Below, in pieces: positions 14,635-21,376 of a stretch of DNA of 23,625 nucleotides (positions within the stretch are counted from its first letter, which is position 1; every line of letters starts with the position of its first letter). The notes below the pieces were generated by a model. That model searched no databases. It had not been told where the DNA came from and saw only the letters and a program-made list of their open reading frames with translations. The DNA comes from a virus. Location of the stretch: positions 1-23,625 of the IMG/VR virus record IMGVR_UViG_3300031857_001417; one strand, written 5' to 3'. The translations under genes were made by a program, and so were the position numbers.

Positions 14635-14898
14635 ATGACCGCGACCGAAACCGAATCCCCACCTCCGACTGCCCGCCAACTGGAAATCCTCCGGTGGGTC
14701 GCCGGCTTCATCTCCGACAAGGGCTTCCCGCCGACTCGCCGCGACATCTGCCGTGGTTTTGAGTTCGCCTCGCCGAACGCGGCCCAGATTTACATGACGC
14801 AACTCAAGCGGCGCGGGCTCGTCACCTACACGGAGCGGGCGAGCCGCACGCTGCGACTGACGCCTGCCGGCATGGAACTGATCGGAGGTGGTGCATGA
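14635..14898 (+). CDS. LexA-type DNA-binding domain without peptidase
   Basis: The 87-residue product matches the LexA N-terminal winged helix: PTARQLEILRWVAGFISDKG, PPTRRDICRGF, SPNAAQIYMTQLKRRGLVTY and ASRTLRLTP. The S24 self-cleavage domain is absent, so it cannot be inactivated by RecA in the usual way. ATG 14635 has AGGAGG eight bases upstream. A second in-frame ATG at 14542, also with AGGAGG nine bases upstream and overlapping the previous stop, would add 31 residues. Either or both may be used. It probably represses phage or host promoters or competes with host LexA. Confidence 0.75.
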   Translation: MTATETESPPPTARQLEILRWVAGFISDKGFPPTRRDICRGFEFASPNAAQIYMTQLKRRGLVTYTERASRTLRLTPAGMELIGGGA

Positions 14899-15128
14899 GC
14901 GTGCTGGAACCCTTGAGCGTCCGCGACATCGCGGAGCAGTGCCGCACGGCTGCCCGTGACGAGCACACGGTGAACATGACGGCCATCGTGCTTTTGCTGG
15001 CGGCGAAGGTGATCGACCGGCTTGCCGACCGTTCCGTGCACATGGCGAGCGTTGCCGAGGTGGCGGAAGCGGAGCGCGACCTACTTCGCCGGGTGTGCTA
15101 CGGCAGCCAGAAAGGCGGTGCGGCATGA
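14895..15128 (+). CDS. Small helical protein, unknown function
   Basis: This 77-residue protein is coupled by ATGA on both sides. It is helical, with a hydrophobic middle (NMTAIVLLLAAKVIDRLAD) that is probably an amphipathic helix rather than a membrane segment because charged residues interrupt it. The C-terminal part holds EVAEAERDLLRRVCYG. No motif is recognised. It belongs to the operon leading to the sliding clamp. Confidence 0.55.
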   Translation: MSVLEPLSVRDIAEQCRTAARDEHTVNMTAIVLLLAAKVIDRLADRSVHMASVAEVAEAERDLLRRVCYGSQKGGAA

Positions 15129-15403
15129 CGCTCAGTGACTTCGTGCTGATCGCAATCGGTGAACTTCTCCTGGCGGCGACGTTCGCCCTCGGGATTTGTG
15201 TCGGTGTTTCCCTGTCGAAGAGAAAGGAATCTCACAATGACGACGGCAACAGCTACGAGGCGGCGCAAGGCAAGTGGCATCACGCTGGACCGGGCAACCC
15301 TGTTCAGTGCACTGGAGGCGGTCGGTGCGGCCGTTCCGGCACGATCACCAAAGCCGATCCTGTCGAGCGTTTTGCTCAAGGACGGGATGATCTGCGGAAG
15401 TGA
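15125..15403 (+). CDS. Small membrane protein overlapping the clamp gene
   Basis: The ATG at 15125 overlaps the previous stop. The first 40 residues form one clear membrane segment (DFVLIAIGELLLAATFALGI and CVGVSL) ending in Lys/Arg. The frame then runs 167 bases into the clamp gene in another frame and codes for a Gly/Cys-rich tail. The N-terminal part looks like a normal phage membrane protein. The long tail looks like out-of-frame clamp sequence, so the gene may have lost its original stop. Expression is plausible, tail function doubtful. Confidence 0.5.
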   Translation: MTLSDFVLIAIGELLLAATFALGICVGVSLSKRKESHNDDGNSYEAAQGKWHHAGPGNPVQCTGGGRCGRSGTITKADPVERFAQGRDDLRK

Positions 15404-16373
15404 CCTCGAAATCCAAGTGCAGACCGAGTGCGAGTGGACCGACGATCCGGTCGTGCTGCCCTACGCTCGGCTGCGGTCGATCCTCAAGGAGTCAGCCGGC
15501 GACGAAGTGACGCTGTCAGTGGACGGGGCCGCATGTACGGTGAAGGTCGGGCGTGGCGAGTGGCGTCTGCCGGTGGAGGATGCTGCCGAGTTCCCGACGT
15601 GGGAGCCTGCGGACTTGAAGCCGGTCTGTCGCATCCCCTGCGACCAGTTCGCTCGGGCGATTCGCAGCGTGGTCTATGCCCACGATGACGAGAGCAGCCG
15701 CTATGCCCTCGGGGCGGTGCTGATCGAGGTGCGTGGCAGCGTGTGCAGCGTGGTAGCTACGGACGGCCGGCGGCTGGCGTGTGCCACCATCGAGCACGAT
15801 CAGGCGGTTGATGACATCGACGTGCTGCTGCCGGCTCGGGCGGCTGCCTACATCGGCCGCTTCGCTGGCGAGAAGGGCAATGCCGAGAGTGCGGTGCAGT
15901 TGGAGGCGACGCGGAATGAGTGCGTTGCCACCATCGGCGGCACGACCGTCACGGCTCGGCTGCTTGACGGTCGGTTCCCCAGGTGGCGCGACGTGTTCCC
16001 TGAGCGGCCGGATGCCCAGGTGCACACGATTGCCATCGACGCACTCTGGCACGCGACCAGGGCAGCGGCGATTGTCACGACTGAGCAGTCGAAGGGCGTT
16101 GACTACGCCTTCACTGAGTCGGGCCTGACGCTGTCGGGTCGGTCTGCGGAGAGCGGCGAGAGCACGGTTGTCTGCGAGGTGGCTGAGTCTGGTTCGCCTT
16201 GCGTGGTCAAGCTCGACCCGTGGTTCGTAGATCAGATGTGCAAGGCGTTGCTCACGCTGGAAGGCGAGCCGCATGTGCGGGTTTCGGTCGCCGGCAAGGG
16301 CGATGCCGTGATCTTCACCTACGGCGAGGATGACGAGTACCGCAGCGTCATCATGCCGCTGGCCCACGACTGA
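15237..16373 (+). CDS. dnaN: DNA polymerase III sliding clamp (beta subunit)
   Basis: This 378-residue protein matches the bacterial beta clamp through all three domains, close to the usual length of about 370. Visible blocks are PKPILSSVLLKDG and ICGSDLEIQVQ in domain 1, AEFPTWEP, RYALGAVLIE and VVATDGRRLACA in domain 2, LLDGRFPRWRDVFPE in domain 3, and the terminal YRSVIMPL strand. ATG 15237 has AGAAAGGA eight bases upstream. An in-frame start at 15159 would only add translated upstream sequence. It forms a ring that tethers polymerase. No phage polymerase is in this window, so it may recruit the host enzyme. A strong terminator follows. Confidence 0.92.
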   Translation: MTTATATRRRKASGITLDRATLFSALEAVGAAVPARSPKPILSSVLLKDGMICGSDLEIQVQTECEWTDDPVVLPYARLRSILKESAGDEVTLSVDGAACTVKVGRGEWRLPVEDAAEFPTWEPADLKPVCRIPCDQFARAIRSVVYAHDDESSRYALGAVLIEVRGSVCSVVATDGRRLACATIEHDQAVDDIDVLLPARAAAYIGRFAGEKGNAESAVQLEATRNECVATIGGTTVTARLLDGRFPRWRDVFPERPDAQVHTIAIDALWHATRAAAIVTTEQSKGVDYAFTESGLTLSGRSAESGESTVVCEVAESGSPCVVKLDPWFVDQMCKALLTLEGEPHVRVSVAGKGDAVIFTYGEDDEYRSVIMPLAHD

Positions 16374-16381
16374 GGCTGATT

Positions 16382-16419
16382 CCGCCGCGCCGGCACAGGG
16401 TCGGCGCGGCGGTTCTTTT
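16382..16419 (+). terminator. Intrinsic terminator after dnaN
   Basis: CCGCCGCGCCG (16382-16392) and CGGCGCGGCGG (16402-16412) form a perfect 11-bp stem with a nine-base loop, followed by TTCTTTT. It lies 9 bases after the clamp stop codon and probably ends the early operon. Confidence 0.85.
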
Positions 16420-16447
16420 CACACACCCACGGAAGGACACAAGGAAC

Positions 16448-16786
16448 ATGGCACGACGCTGGTATCACGTTGACGTTGACGAACTGGAAGCTGGCTACAA
16501 GGGCGGCGATTTTGTCTCTGACCTGTGCGAGCGGTTCGACATCACAGCCGGCCAGCTTGATGCGATTCGCTTGAAGTTTGGGATTCCGAATCGGCCACGA
16601 CCGACGCGGTTCAGTGATGCCCCGAGTGAAGACGAGGAACGGCACTCGGCCGCGTCGCTGGCGTTGTCGCCGTGGGTGGAATCCCGCATCGCGGAACTCC
16701 GCGAGGCGAAGGTGCTGGCAGAGCAGAAGGCCGAGTACGAGATTGCCCAGGTGCGGATGTTCCGGCATCACTGCTCGCGGATTTGA
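16448..16786 (+). CDS. Helix-turn-helix-like protein, unknown function
   Basis: This 112-residue protein begins at ATG 16448 behind GGAAGGA and AAGGAA purine boxes. Residues 8-48 (VDELEAGYKGGDFVSDLCER, FDITAGQLDAIRLKFGIP) form a plausible helix-turn-helix in which the second helix reads DNA. Acidic, then helical segments (WVESRIAELREAKVLAEQKAEYE, partly coiled coil) follow. It is the first gene after the early terminator and could regulate late genes. There is no firm family match. Confidence 0.6.
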   Translation: MARRWYHVDVDELEAGYKGGDFVSDLCERFDITAGQLDAIRLKFGIPNRPRPTRFSDAPSEDEERHSAASLALSPWVESRIAELREAKVLAEQKAEYEIAQVRMFRHHCSRI

Positions 16787-16848
16787 CGAGGCTGGCAGGA
16801 TCGCATCGACACCCACGGACGGGTGACTTCCTCAAGGAGACGAGAGCT

Positions 16849-17157
16849 ATGCGTTTTGCTTTGCTGCTTCTGGCGTTCCTGACTGCTTCTGTGGCTGCTG
16901 CCGACACGAACGTGTACGCACGCCGTGTGGTGGTGAACACTTCGGCCCAGGCGGATGCCGAACTGATGGCGAGGACCGGCGTGCTCAAGCACTGTGGCCG
17001 TTCCGGTGGACGCAGGGAGGGAATCGGGTTCAGCACGGCTAGCCCAAGCGCCGCGCTGAAGTCCTGTTGTTTCTTTGGCCGCTATCGGATCGCCGAGTCG
17101 GCTGTCGTGTGGTCGCCGATTCGCCGTGGCTGGTTCGCCGTGATTCGCTACGAGTGA
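16849..17157 (+). CDS. Secreted small protein of planctomycete type
   Basis: This 102-residue protein starts at ATG 16849 with AAGGAGA upstream. Residues 1-18 (MRFALLLLAFLTASVAAA) are a classic cleavable signal peptide with an AXA-like site before DTN. The mature part has GVLKHCGRSG, EGIGFSTASPSAALKSCCFFG and a final GWFAVIRYE. I know this GIGFS/GVGFS - CC(Y/F)(W/F)G - aromatic-RY pattern from small exported proteins of planctomycetes. The three Cys may form disulfides. It is probably host-derived cargo. Function is unknown. Strong hairpins lie on both sides of its two-gene unit. Confidence 0.7.
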   Translation: MRFALLLLAFLTASVAAADTNVYARRVVVNTSAQADAELMARTGVLKHCGRSGGRREGIGFSTASPSAALKSCCFFGRYRIAESAVVWSPIRRGWFAVIRYE

Positions 17158-17169
17158 GTGTGGGTGTCG

Positions 17170-17204
17170 CGCGGGGCGGTGGTGCGCTCCACCGCCCCGC
17201 GTTT
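17170..17204 (+). terminator. Strong intrinsic terminator-like hairpin
   Basis: CGCGGGGCGGTGG (17170-17182) and CCACCGCCCCGCG (17189-17201) form a perfect 13-bp stem around the loop TGCGCT, followed by TTT. It begins 12 bases after the stop of the secreted-protein gene and ends 15 bases before the RusA start, separating the two units. Confidence 0.8.
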
Positions 17205-17219
17205 GACACGCTAGCCACC

Positions 17220-17636
17220 ATGCCAGCCATGAAAGCGATTTCATTCGAGGTGTCGGGCGACCCCGTGCCGCAGCCCAGGCCACGGATCACAACGCGAGGC
17301 CGGCACGGTCACGCCTACACGCCGAGCGATCACCCGATCCATGCGTACCGGGCGGCGATTGCGGAGGCTGCGAGAGAAGCCGGCGCGGTGCCAACCGACA
17401 CGGCACCGATCACGCTGATTGTCGATCTCGTCTGGACGCGGCCGAAGTCGCACTACCGCAAGAGCGGGCTACGCGAGGATGCCCCGAGGCTCCCGCGTGC
17501 CGACTGCTCGAACTGCCTCAAGGGAATCGAGGATGCCTTGAACGGCGTGGCCTGGGTGGATGACACCCAGGTAGGAAAGGTGATCGTGGAAAAGAGCTAC
17601 GGCACGGAGGCACGGACTACCGTGCGGATTTCATGA
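17220..17636 (+). CDS. rusA: RusA-type Holliday junction resolvase
   Basis: This 138-residue protein has the RusA hallmarks: GDPVPQPRPR near the N-terminus and ADCSNCLKGIEDALNG followed by VAWVDDTQV. By alignment to E. coli RusA, D95 corresponds to D70, N98 to N73, K101 to K76 and D115 to D91, but the position of D72 is Ser (S97). RusA dimers cut four-way junctions and help finish recombination and packaging. The DxSN form is, to my memory, seen in other phage members, so activity is likely. ATG 17220 lacks a clear ribosome-binding site. ATG 17229 is an alternative. It opens a long coupled late operon. Confidence 0.85.
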   Translation: MPAMKAISFEVSGDPVPQPRPRITTRGRHGHAYTPSDHPIHAYRAAIAEAAREAGAVPTDTAPITLIVDLVWTRPKSHYRKSGLREDAPRLPRADCSNCLKGIEDALNGVAWVDDTQVGKVIVEKSYGTEARTTVRIS

Positions 17637-18160
17637 CATACCAAGAATACCTTGCCAGCGTTGACGATTCGCACCAGATGACCACGTCGCGAGATCACAT
17701 CGCACTGCTGTGCGAGATCGTCGCTGGCAGGGAGGATGCCCGACTGCTTGAGCTAGGAAGCCACGCTGGCCTCTCGACTGCGGCCCTGGCGATTGCCGCT
17801 CCTGAGTCAACGGTCGTGAGCGTCGATCTGTGCGACACGATCTGCGAGGCGGATCGCGTCGCGTACTGGTCGCTGCTTGGCATCGACAACATTCAGCCGG
17901 TCGAGGATGACGCGGGCCGGTTCCTGCGGCAGTGTCAGTTGGGGCTGGAGCCGTGGGATTTCATCTTCCATGACGCGGCCCACGGAGATGCCGTGCTGCC
18001 TGAGTACCTGACGGCGGCCGGCATGTGCGATGTGCTGGCGATCCACGATTGGGAGCAGCTCTCGGAATCGTCGCAGATCGCTGTGCGGTCGCGGTTCAAG
18101 GTCGTGATCGAGTCGCACCGTGATTCGCGTGGCCGGCAGATGTTCGTGGGGATGAAGTGA
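17633..18160 (+). CDS. Class I SAM-dependent methyltransferase
   Basis: This 175-residue protein is coupled by ATGA to rusA. It has the SAM-binding LLELGSHAGLSTAALA (motif I, residues 38-53), VVSVDL (acidic end of strand 2) and DFIFHDAAHGD (strand 4). The layout fits the Methyltransf_24 type, which often methylates sugars or small O-groups. No DNA-methyltransferase catalytic motif (DPPY or PCQ) is present. Together with two glycosyltransferases downstream it suggests glycan modification. The substrate is not known. Confidence 0.8.
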   Translation: MTYQEYLASVDDSHQMTTSRDHIALLCEIVAGREDARLLELGSHAGLSTAALAIAAPESTVVSVDLCDTICEADRVAYWSLLGIDNIQPVEDDAGRFLRQCQLGLEPWDFIFHDAAHGDAVLPEYLTAAGMCDVLAIHDWEQLSESSQIAVRSRFKVVIESHRDSRGRQMFVGMK

Positions 18161-18792
18161 AGACGCTCGTTCTCACCGGCTTCGACGGCGACGAGTACGC
18201 ACGCATGGCGTCGTACACGATGCCGCTCATGCAGGCGTACGCCGAGCGGCACGGGCATGGCTTCCGCGTGATGAGGCTGGCAGGCGAGCGACCGCCGTCG
18301 TGGATGAAGCTGCCAGCCCTGGTCGATGCGTTGTGCGAGTACGACCGCGTCGTGTGGATCGACATCGACGTTGTGATCGTGTCGCCGTGGCAGGACATCG
18401 TCGCCGCGATGGAGCCGGATTCGTGGCAGGCCGTGGTGGAACATCGCACCGAGTGCGGGCACGTCCCGAACTGCGGCGTGTGGGTGGTGACGAAGGAGAT
18501 GCGATACGAGCTTTCATTAGCGTGGGGCGAAGGCACCGACTACCTGCATCACCCGTGGTGGGAGCAGGCGGCGATCATGCGACTGATGGGCTACGCGGTG
18601 GATGACGGGCCACGCGGCCGGCTTGACACACCTACCACGCTTTATGAGCGGACCACGTTTCTCGGGCCGGAATGGAACCACCATCCGGCAGACCGAAACA
18701 AAACGAACGCCCCGAACTTTGTGCATGTGACGCAATATGCCGACCGACTTGGCACGATCCGCGATCTTGCCGCCCGCGCCGCCCGCTCCTGA
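18157..18792 (+). CDS. GT-A glycosyltransferase, GT34-like
   Basis: The GTG at 18157 overlaps the methyltransferase stop (GTGA), giving 211 residues. WIDIDVVI (D69, D71) is the DXD metal and nucleotide-sugar site, PNCGVWVVTKE is the acceptor-side NxG block, and HHPWWEQAAI with the later WNHHPADRN and FVHVTQ blocks agree with galactosyl/mannosyltransferase families of the GMA12/MNN10 (GT34) kind. The start MKTLVLTGFDGDEY fits a Rossmann-like N-terminal strand. It transfers a sugar from a nucleotide donor. The acceptor could be the virion, a host glycan or DNA. Confidence 0.75.
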   Translation: MKTLVLTGFDGDEYARMASYTMPLMQAYAERHGHGFRVMRLAGERPPSWMKLPALVDALCEYDRVVWIDIDVVIVSPWQDIVAAMEPDSWQAVVEHRTECGHVPNCGVWVVTKEMRYELSLAWGEGTDYLHHPWWEQAAIMRLMGYAVDDGPRGRLDTPTTLYERTTFLGPEWNHHPADRNKTNAPNFVHVTQYADRLGTIRDLAARAARS

Positions 18793-19669
18793 GCGGCTGG
18801 TGCTGCCGCCGCCAGAGTTCGCCGCCGACTACGCCGCGATGGTGCAGCTAGGGGGTAACCGCCTGCGGCACTCCAAGGTCGCGTTCGTCGGGCTGGCTCG
18901 CAGTTGTGCGGCGGCTTTGTTCGGCAACCTTGTGCGGCTTGAAAAGCTCGCCGCCTGCTGCCGCGAGTGGTGCCTGCACGTCGAAGAGAACGACTCCGAC
19001 GATGACACGGTGCAGGTACTCACGGACTTCGCGGCTACGCATCGGCAAGCGACGTTTGCCAGCCGCCGCCTGGGGCGAGAGAGCTACTCCGCAGAGTTCG
19101 GCGGTCGCCGCACGATTGCCTTGGCCGAGTACCGCACCGACTGCCAGCGGTGGGTGAAGGAGAACGCAGCCGACGCCGACTACGTGGTGGTCGTGGATTG
19201 GGATGCGTGGGGCGGGTGGTGGCATGACGGGGTGCTTGCCGGGTTCGGGTCGCTGGTTGACCGGCAAGGTGCGTACGGCATGGCGAGCGTGTCGCTCTTA
19301 GAGACACCGATGCTGACGCACGATTCCGGCGAGCCGAAGGTTGAGCAGCGATGGGCACACTATGACGCATGGGCGATGCGTGGCCTGGGCCAGCCCGAGG
19401 TGACGTGGTGCGACTACACGCGGGGCGAGGGCGGGTGGAAACACGGCTGGCTGCCGCCGGTCGGCTCGCAGCCTGCGATTGTGGCGAGTGCCTTCGGCGG
19501 CATGGCGATCTACCGCACTCACCCGTATCTCATCGGGCGATACGACGGCACCACGGACTGCGAGCACGTCAGCTACCACGCCAGCATCCGAGAGGCAGGC
19601 GAAGGGTATCTCTACGTCTGCCCTTCCATGCGAACCTTCATGCGGTGGATGGGCGATGCCACGCGGTAA
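18737..19669 (+). CDS. Second GT-A glycosyltransferase
   Basis: This frame gives 310 residues from ATG 18737, overlapping the previous gene by 56 bases with no good ribosome-binding site. GTG 18800 or ATG 18839 in the same frame are alternatives and would avoid the overlap. VVVVDWDAWGG (D154, D156) is a DXD-type motif, AFGGMAIYR is a block typical for fungal and bacterial alpha-mannosyltransferase-like enzymes, and DCEHVSYHASI provides conserved His and Glu. The first 30 residues are Pro-rich and may not be translated. Likely works with the neighbouring transferase on one glycan. Confidence 0.7.
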   Translation: MPTDLARSAILPPAPPAPERLVLPPPEFAADYAAMVQLGGNRLRHSKVAFVGLARSCAAALFGNLVRLEKLAACCREWCLHVEENDSDDDTVQVLTDFAATHRQATFASRRLGRESYSAEFGGRRTIALAEYRTDCQRWVKENAADADYVVVVDWDAWGGWWHDGVLAGFGSLVDRQGAYGMASVSLLETPMLTHDSGEPKVEQRWAHYDAWAMRGLGQPEVTWCDYTRGEGGWKHGWLPPVGSQPAIVASAFGGMAIYRTHPYLIGRYDGTTDCEHVSYHASIREAGEGYLYVCPSMRTFMRWMGDATR

Positions 19670-20048
19670 CACGGCCACGATCTGCATCACGGCGTTTCGT
19701 GCCGATTGGCACGCACACATCACCATGCGTGACCTGTGCGACCGGCACAGTGTCAGCCGCGATCAAGTCGTGAGGCTGCGTGACTTCTGGGAACTGCCGA
19801 AGAGGCACGACCGCAAGCTGCGAAAGAAGCCCGAGCGACTGCCGCCGCCCACGCCAGACGAGATCGCGGCGAGCGAGTCGAGCCTGCGTCTCGCGCCGAT
19901 GATCGCTGCAAGAGTGACGTGCGTGCAAATATCGTGGAGCGAGGCGATGCGGCACGACCGGCAAGTGACGAAGCCGATTATGTTCTCGCTCACCAAGATC
20001 GAACTCACCGACGAGGCCCGCGACGAGATGGAGTCGTGGGATGACTGA
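19656..20048 (+). CDS. Helix-turn-helix phage protein
   Basis: This 130-residue protein starts at ATG 19656 inside the end of the previous gene. Residues 15-48 (ADWHAHITMRDLCDRHSVSRD, QVVRLRDFWELP) form a helix-turn-helix. A basic Pro-rich linker and a second helical segment (MIAARVTCVQISWSEAMRHDRQV) follow. The mixture resembles small DNA-binding phage proteins that act in packaging or late regulation. No specific family is recognised. Confidence 0.6.
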   Translation: MPRGNTATICITAFRADWHAHITMRDLCDRHSVSRDQVVRLRDFWELPKRHDRKLRKKPERLPPPTPDEIAASESSLRLAPMIAARVTCVQISWSEAMRHDRQVTKPIMFSLTKIELTDEARDEMESWDD

Positions 20049-20314
20049 TGCCAGCCGAACGCGACTACATCGAGCGGCGGATCGTGGTCGAGTTCGGCCG
20101 CCGGTACGTCTACGCCCGGATGGAGACGGAAGACGGCAAGATCGTCGGTGAGGCTGAAGAGCAGTGGAAACAGCCCTACACGCTGACCCGCACCGAGGCT
20201 TTCGAGGACGCGAAAGCGACCTGGGATTACCTCTGGGATTGGGTGAACGACACTGTCGTTTTCCCTCTGCCAGACACCGGGGATGACGAGGCAGACTCGG
20301 GGGAGGAGGACTGA
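20048..20314 (+). CDS. Small acidic protein, unknown function
   Basis: The ATG at 20048 shares one base with the preceding stop (TGATG). The 88-residue product reads as a beta-rich N-terminal half (RRIVVEFGRRYVYARMETEDGK) and an aromatic helix (ATWDYLWDWVNDTV) and ends in a strongly acidic tail. No signal or membrane segment is seen. It is part of the coupled late operon. I recognise no family. Confidence 0.55.
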   Translation: MPAERDYIERRIVVEFGRRYVYARMETEDGKIVGEAEEQWKQPYTLTRTEAFEDAKATWDYLWDWVNDTVVFPLPDTGDDEADSGEED

Positions 20315-20318
20315 CGCT

Positions 20319-20621
20319 ATGGGCAGCTACGGCGCGACGCCAGAAGAACTGAACGAATACGGTGCGAGCCTCTCAATCTGGGAGTCGCTGCGGCTGCTCC
20401 AGAAGTGGTCGCCGCTCATCAACTACGCTCGCGAGTTCGTGGGTACGGCCGACCCGTACAAGCAGTCGCTTGTCGTTGCCGACGCTGCCGAATGGCTGGC
20501 GTCCCAGACGAACGCCCAGGCCGACGATCAGTTGGTTCGGATGATTGCGGACATCCTCAAGACCAAGGAAGGCGAGGCACTGTTGCGGTGGTGCCTGCTC
20601 CAAGTGGAGGCCGCGCGGTGA
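20319..20621 (+). CDS. Small helical protein, unknown function
   Basis: ATG 20319 is preceded by GGGAGGAGGA, the strongest ribosome-binding site in this operon, so the 100-residue product may be abundant. It is helical throughout (LSIWESLRLLQKWSPLINYA, ADAAEWLASQTNAQAD, LVRMIADILKTKEG). No motif is recognised. High predicted translation and the adjacent membrane-protein genes are compatible with a structural or lysis-accessory role. Confidence 0.55.
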   Translation: MGSYGATPEELNEYGASLSIWESLRLLQKWSPLINYAREFVGTADPYKQSLVVADAAEWLASQTNAQADDQLVRMIADILKTKEGEALLRWCLLQVEAAR

Positions 20622-20890
20622 GCCTTGATGTTGCAATTCGCATCTGTGCCGCGATTGCTGCGGTTGCTCTTGTCGCTGCTCCCTTCGCAGTCAAGGCGTT
20701 CGCCTGGGCCAAAAGTCACTTGGAAGCCGGGGTACAAGAGGTCGCCACCGAAGGCGTGAAGACTTCCGACCTGCACCTTGTGCTCGATCTGGCGTCGCGG
20801 CTCAAGGCGGCTGGCCTGACCGAAGGCGTGTCGCTCTGTCAGCAGCTTCTCGACGTGATGCTCGGCAATAGCCCGAAGGCAAAGCGATGA
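20618..20890 (+). CDS. Single-pass membrane protein, unknown function
   Basis: GTG 20618 forms a GTGA overlap with the previous stop and gives 90 residues. Residues 6-27 (AIRICAAIAAVALVAAPFAV) are one membrane segment. The rest is a soluble helical domain (LHLVLDLASRLKAAGLTEG, CQQLLDVML). The layout, one N-terminal helix plus a helical cytoplasmic or periplasmic domain, is common in phage lysis and membrane-stress genes. No certain family. Confidence 0.55.
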   Translation: MSLDVAIRICAAIAAVALVAAPFAVKAFAWAKSHLEAGVQEVATEGVKTSDLHLVLDLASRLKAAGLTEGVSLCQQLLDVMLGNSPKAKR

Positions 20891-21372
20891 ACGCCTACGT
20901 GCGGCTCGGTCTGGCGGCGGTGCTGATTGCCGTGGCAAGCGGCGGCGTGCCGAAGGTTCGCCTGCCGCAGGTCGTGCTGCCTTCGTCCGTTGATTCCCCG
21001 AGCGACACCATGAAGACGAACGTGCTGCCCGTGGCGGATGCGTTCCGCTCTGCCCCAATGTCCGACCGGATGCTGTGGGCACAGTTGTGGAACAAGGCCG
21101 CTGTCGTGGTGGCAGGTGATGCCGTGATGACCGAGGTGGTGTTCACGGACACGAGGAGCCTGCGAGCGTTCGTCGTGCTGGCTCTCGACATCGGCTGGCG
21201 TCGGATCGGCGGCAACCAAGCCGGCAAGTATTCCGGGCTGCGGGAGGCGACCGAACTGGCCTTCTCCAACGTGATCGGCAAGGACGTTGTGCCGGTGACG
21301 CCGGAACTGCGGAAGCAGTTCGCCGAACTCTGCCGTGCCCTGGCATGGGCATCACTACCGCCGAAGGGGTGA
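20887..21372 (+). CDS. Exported protein, unknown function
   Basis: This 161-residue protein is coupled by ATGA. The first 20 residues (MNAYVRLGLAAVLIAVASGG) form a signal peptide or anchor. The mature part has a mixed alpha/beta character with TEVVFTDTRSLRAFVVLAL, GWRRIGGNQAGKYSGL and a helical C-terminus. It immediately precedes the papain-like peptidase, with which it may act in the periplasm. It could be an inhibitor, adaptor or lysis factor. No family is recognised. Confidence 0.55.
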   Translation: MNAYVRLGLAAVLIAVASGGVPKVRLPQVVLPSSVDSPSDTMKTNVLPVADAFRSAPMSDRMLWAQLWNKAAVVVAGDAVMTEVVFTDTRSLRAFVVLALDIGWRRIGGNQAGKYSGLREATELAFSNVIGKDVVPVTPELRKQFAELCRALAWASLPPKG

Positions 21373-21376
21373 TGCG

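Noticed and set aside
15516-16367. Minus-strand frame of 283 codons opposite dnaN
   Set aside because: It lies entirely antisense to a complete, well-matched sliding clamp and shows no motif or ribosome-binding site.
17203-17231. Standard sigma70 promoter before rusA from the perfect TTGACA
   Set aside because: No -10-like hexamer occurs 15-18 bases downstream. The site is kept only as a shared element of unknown role.
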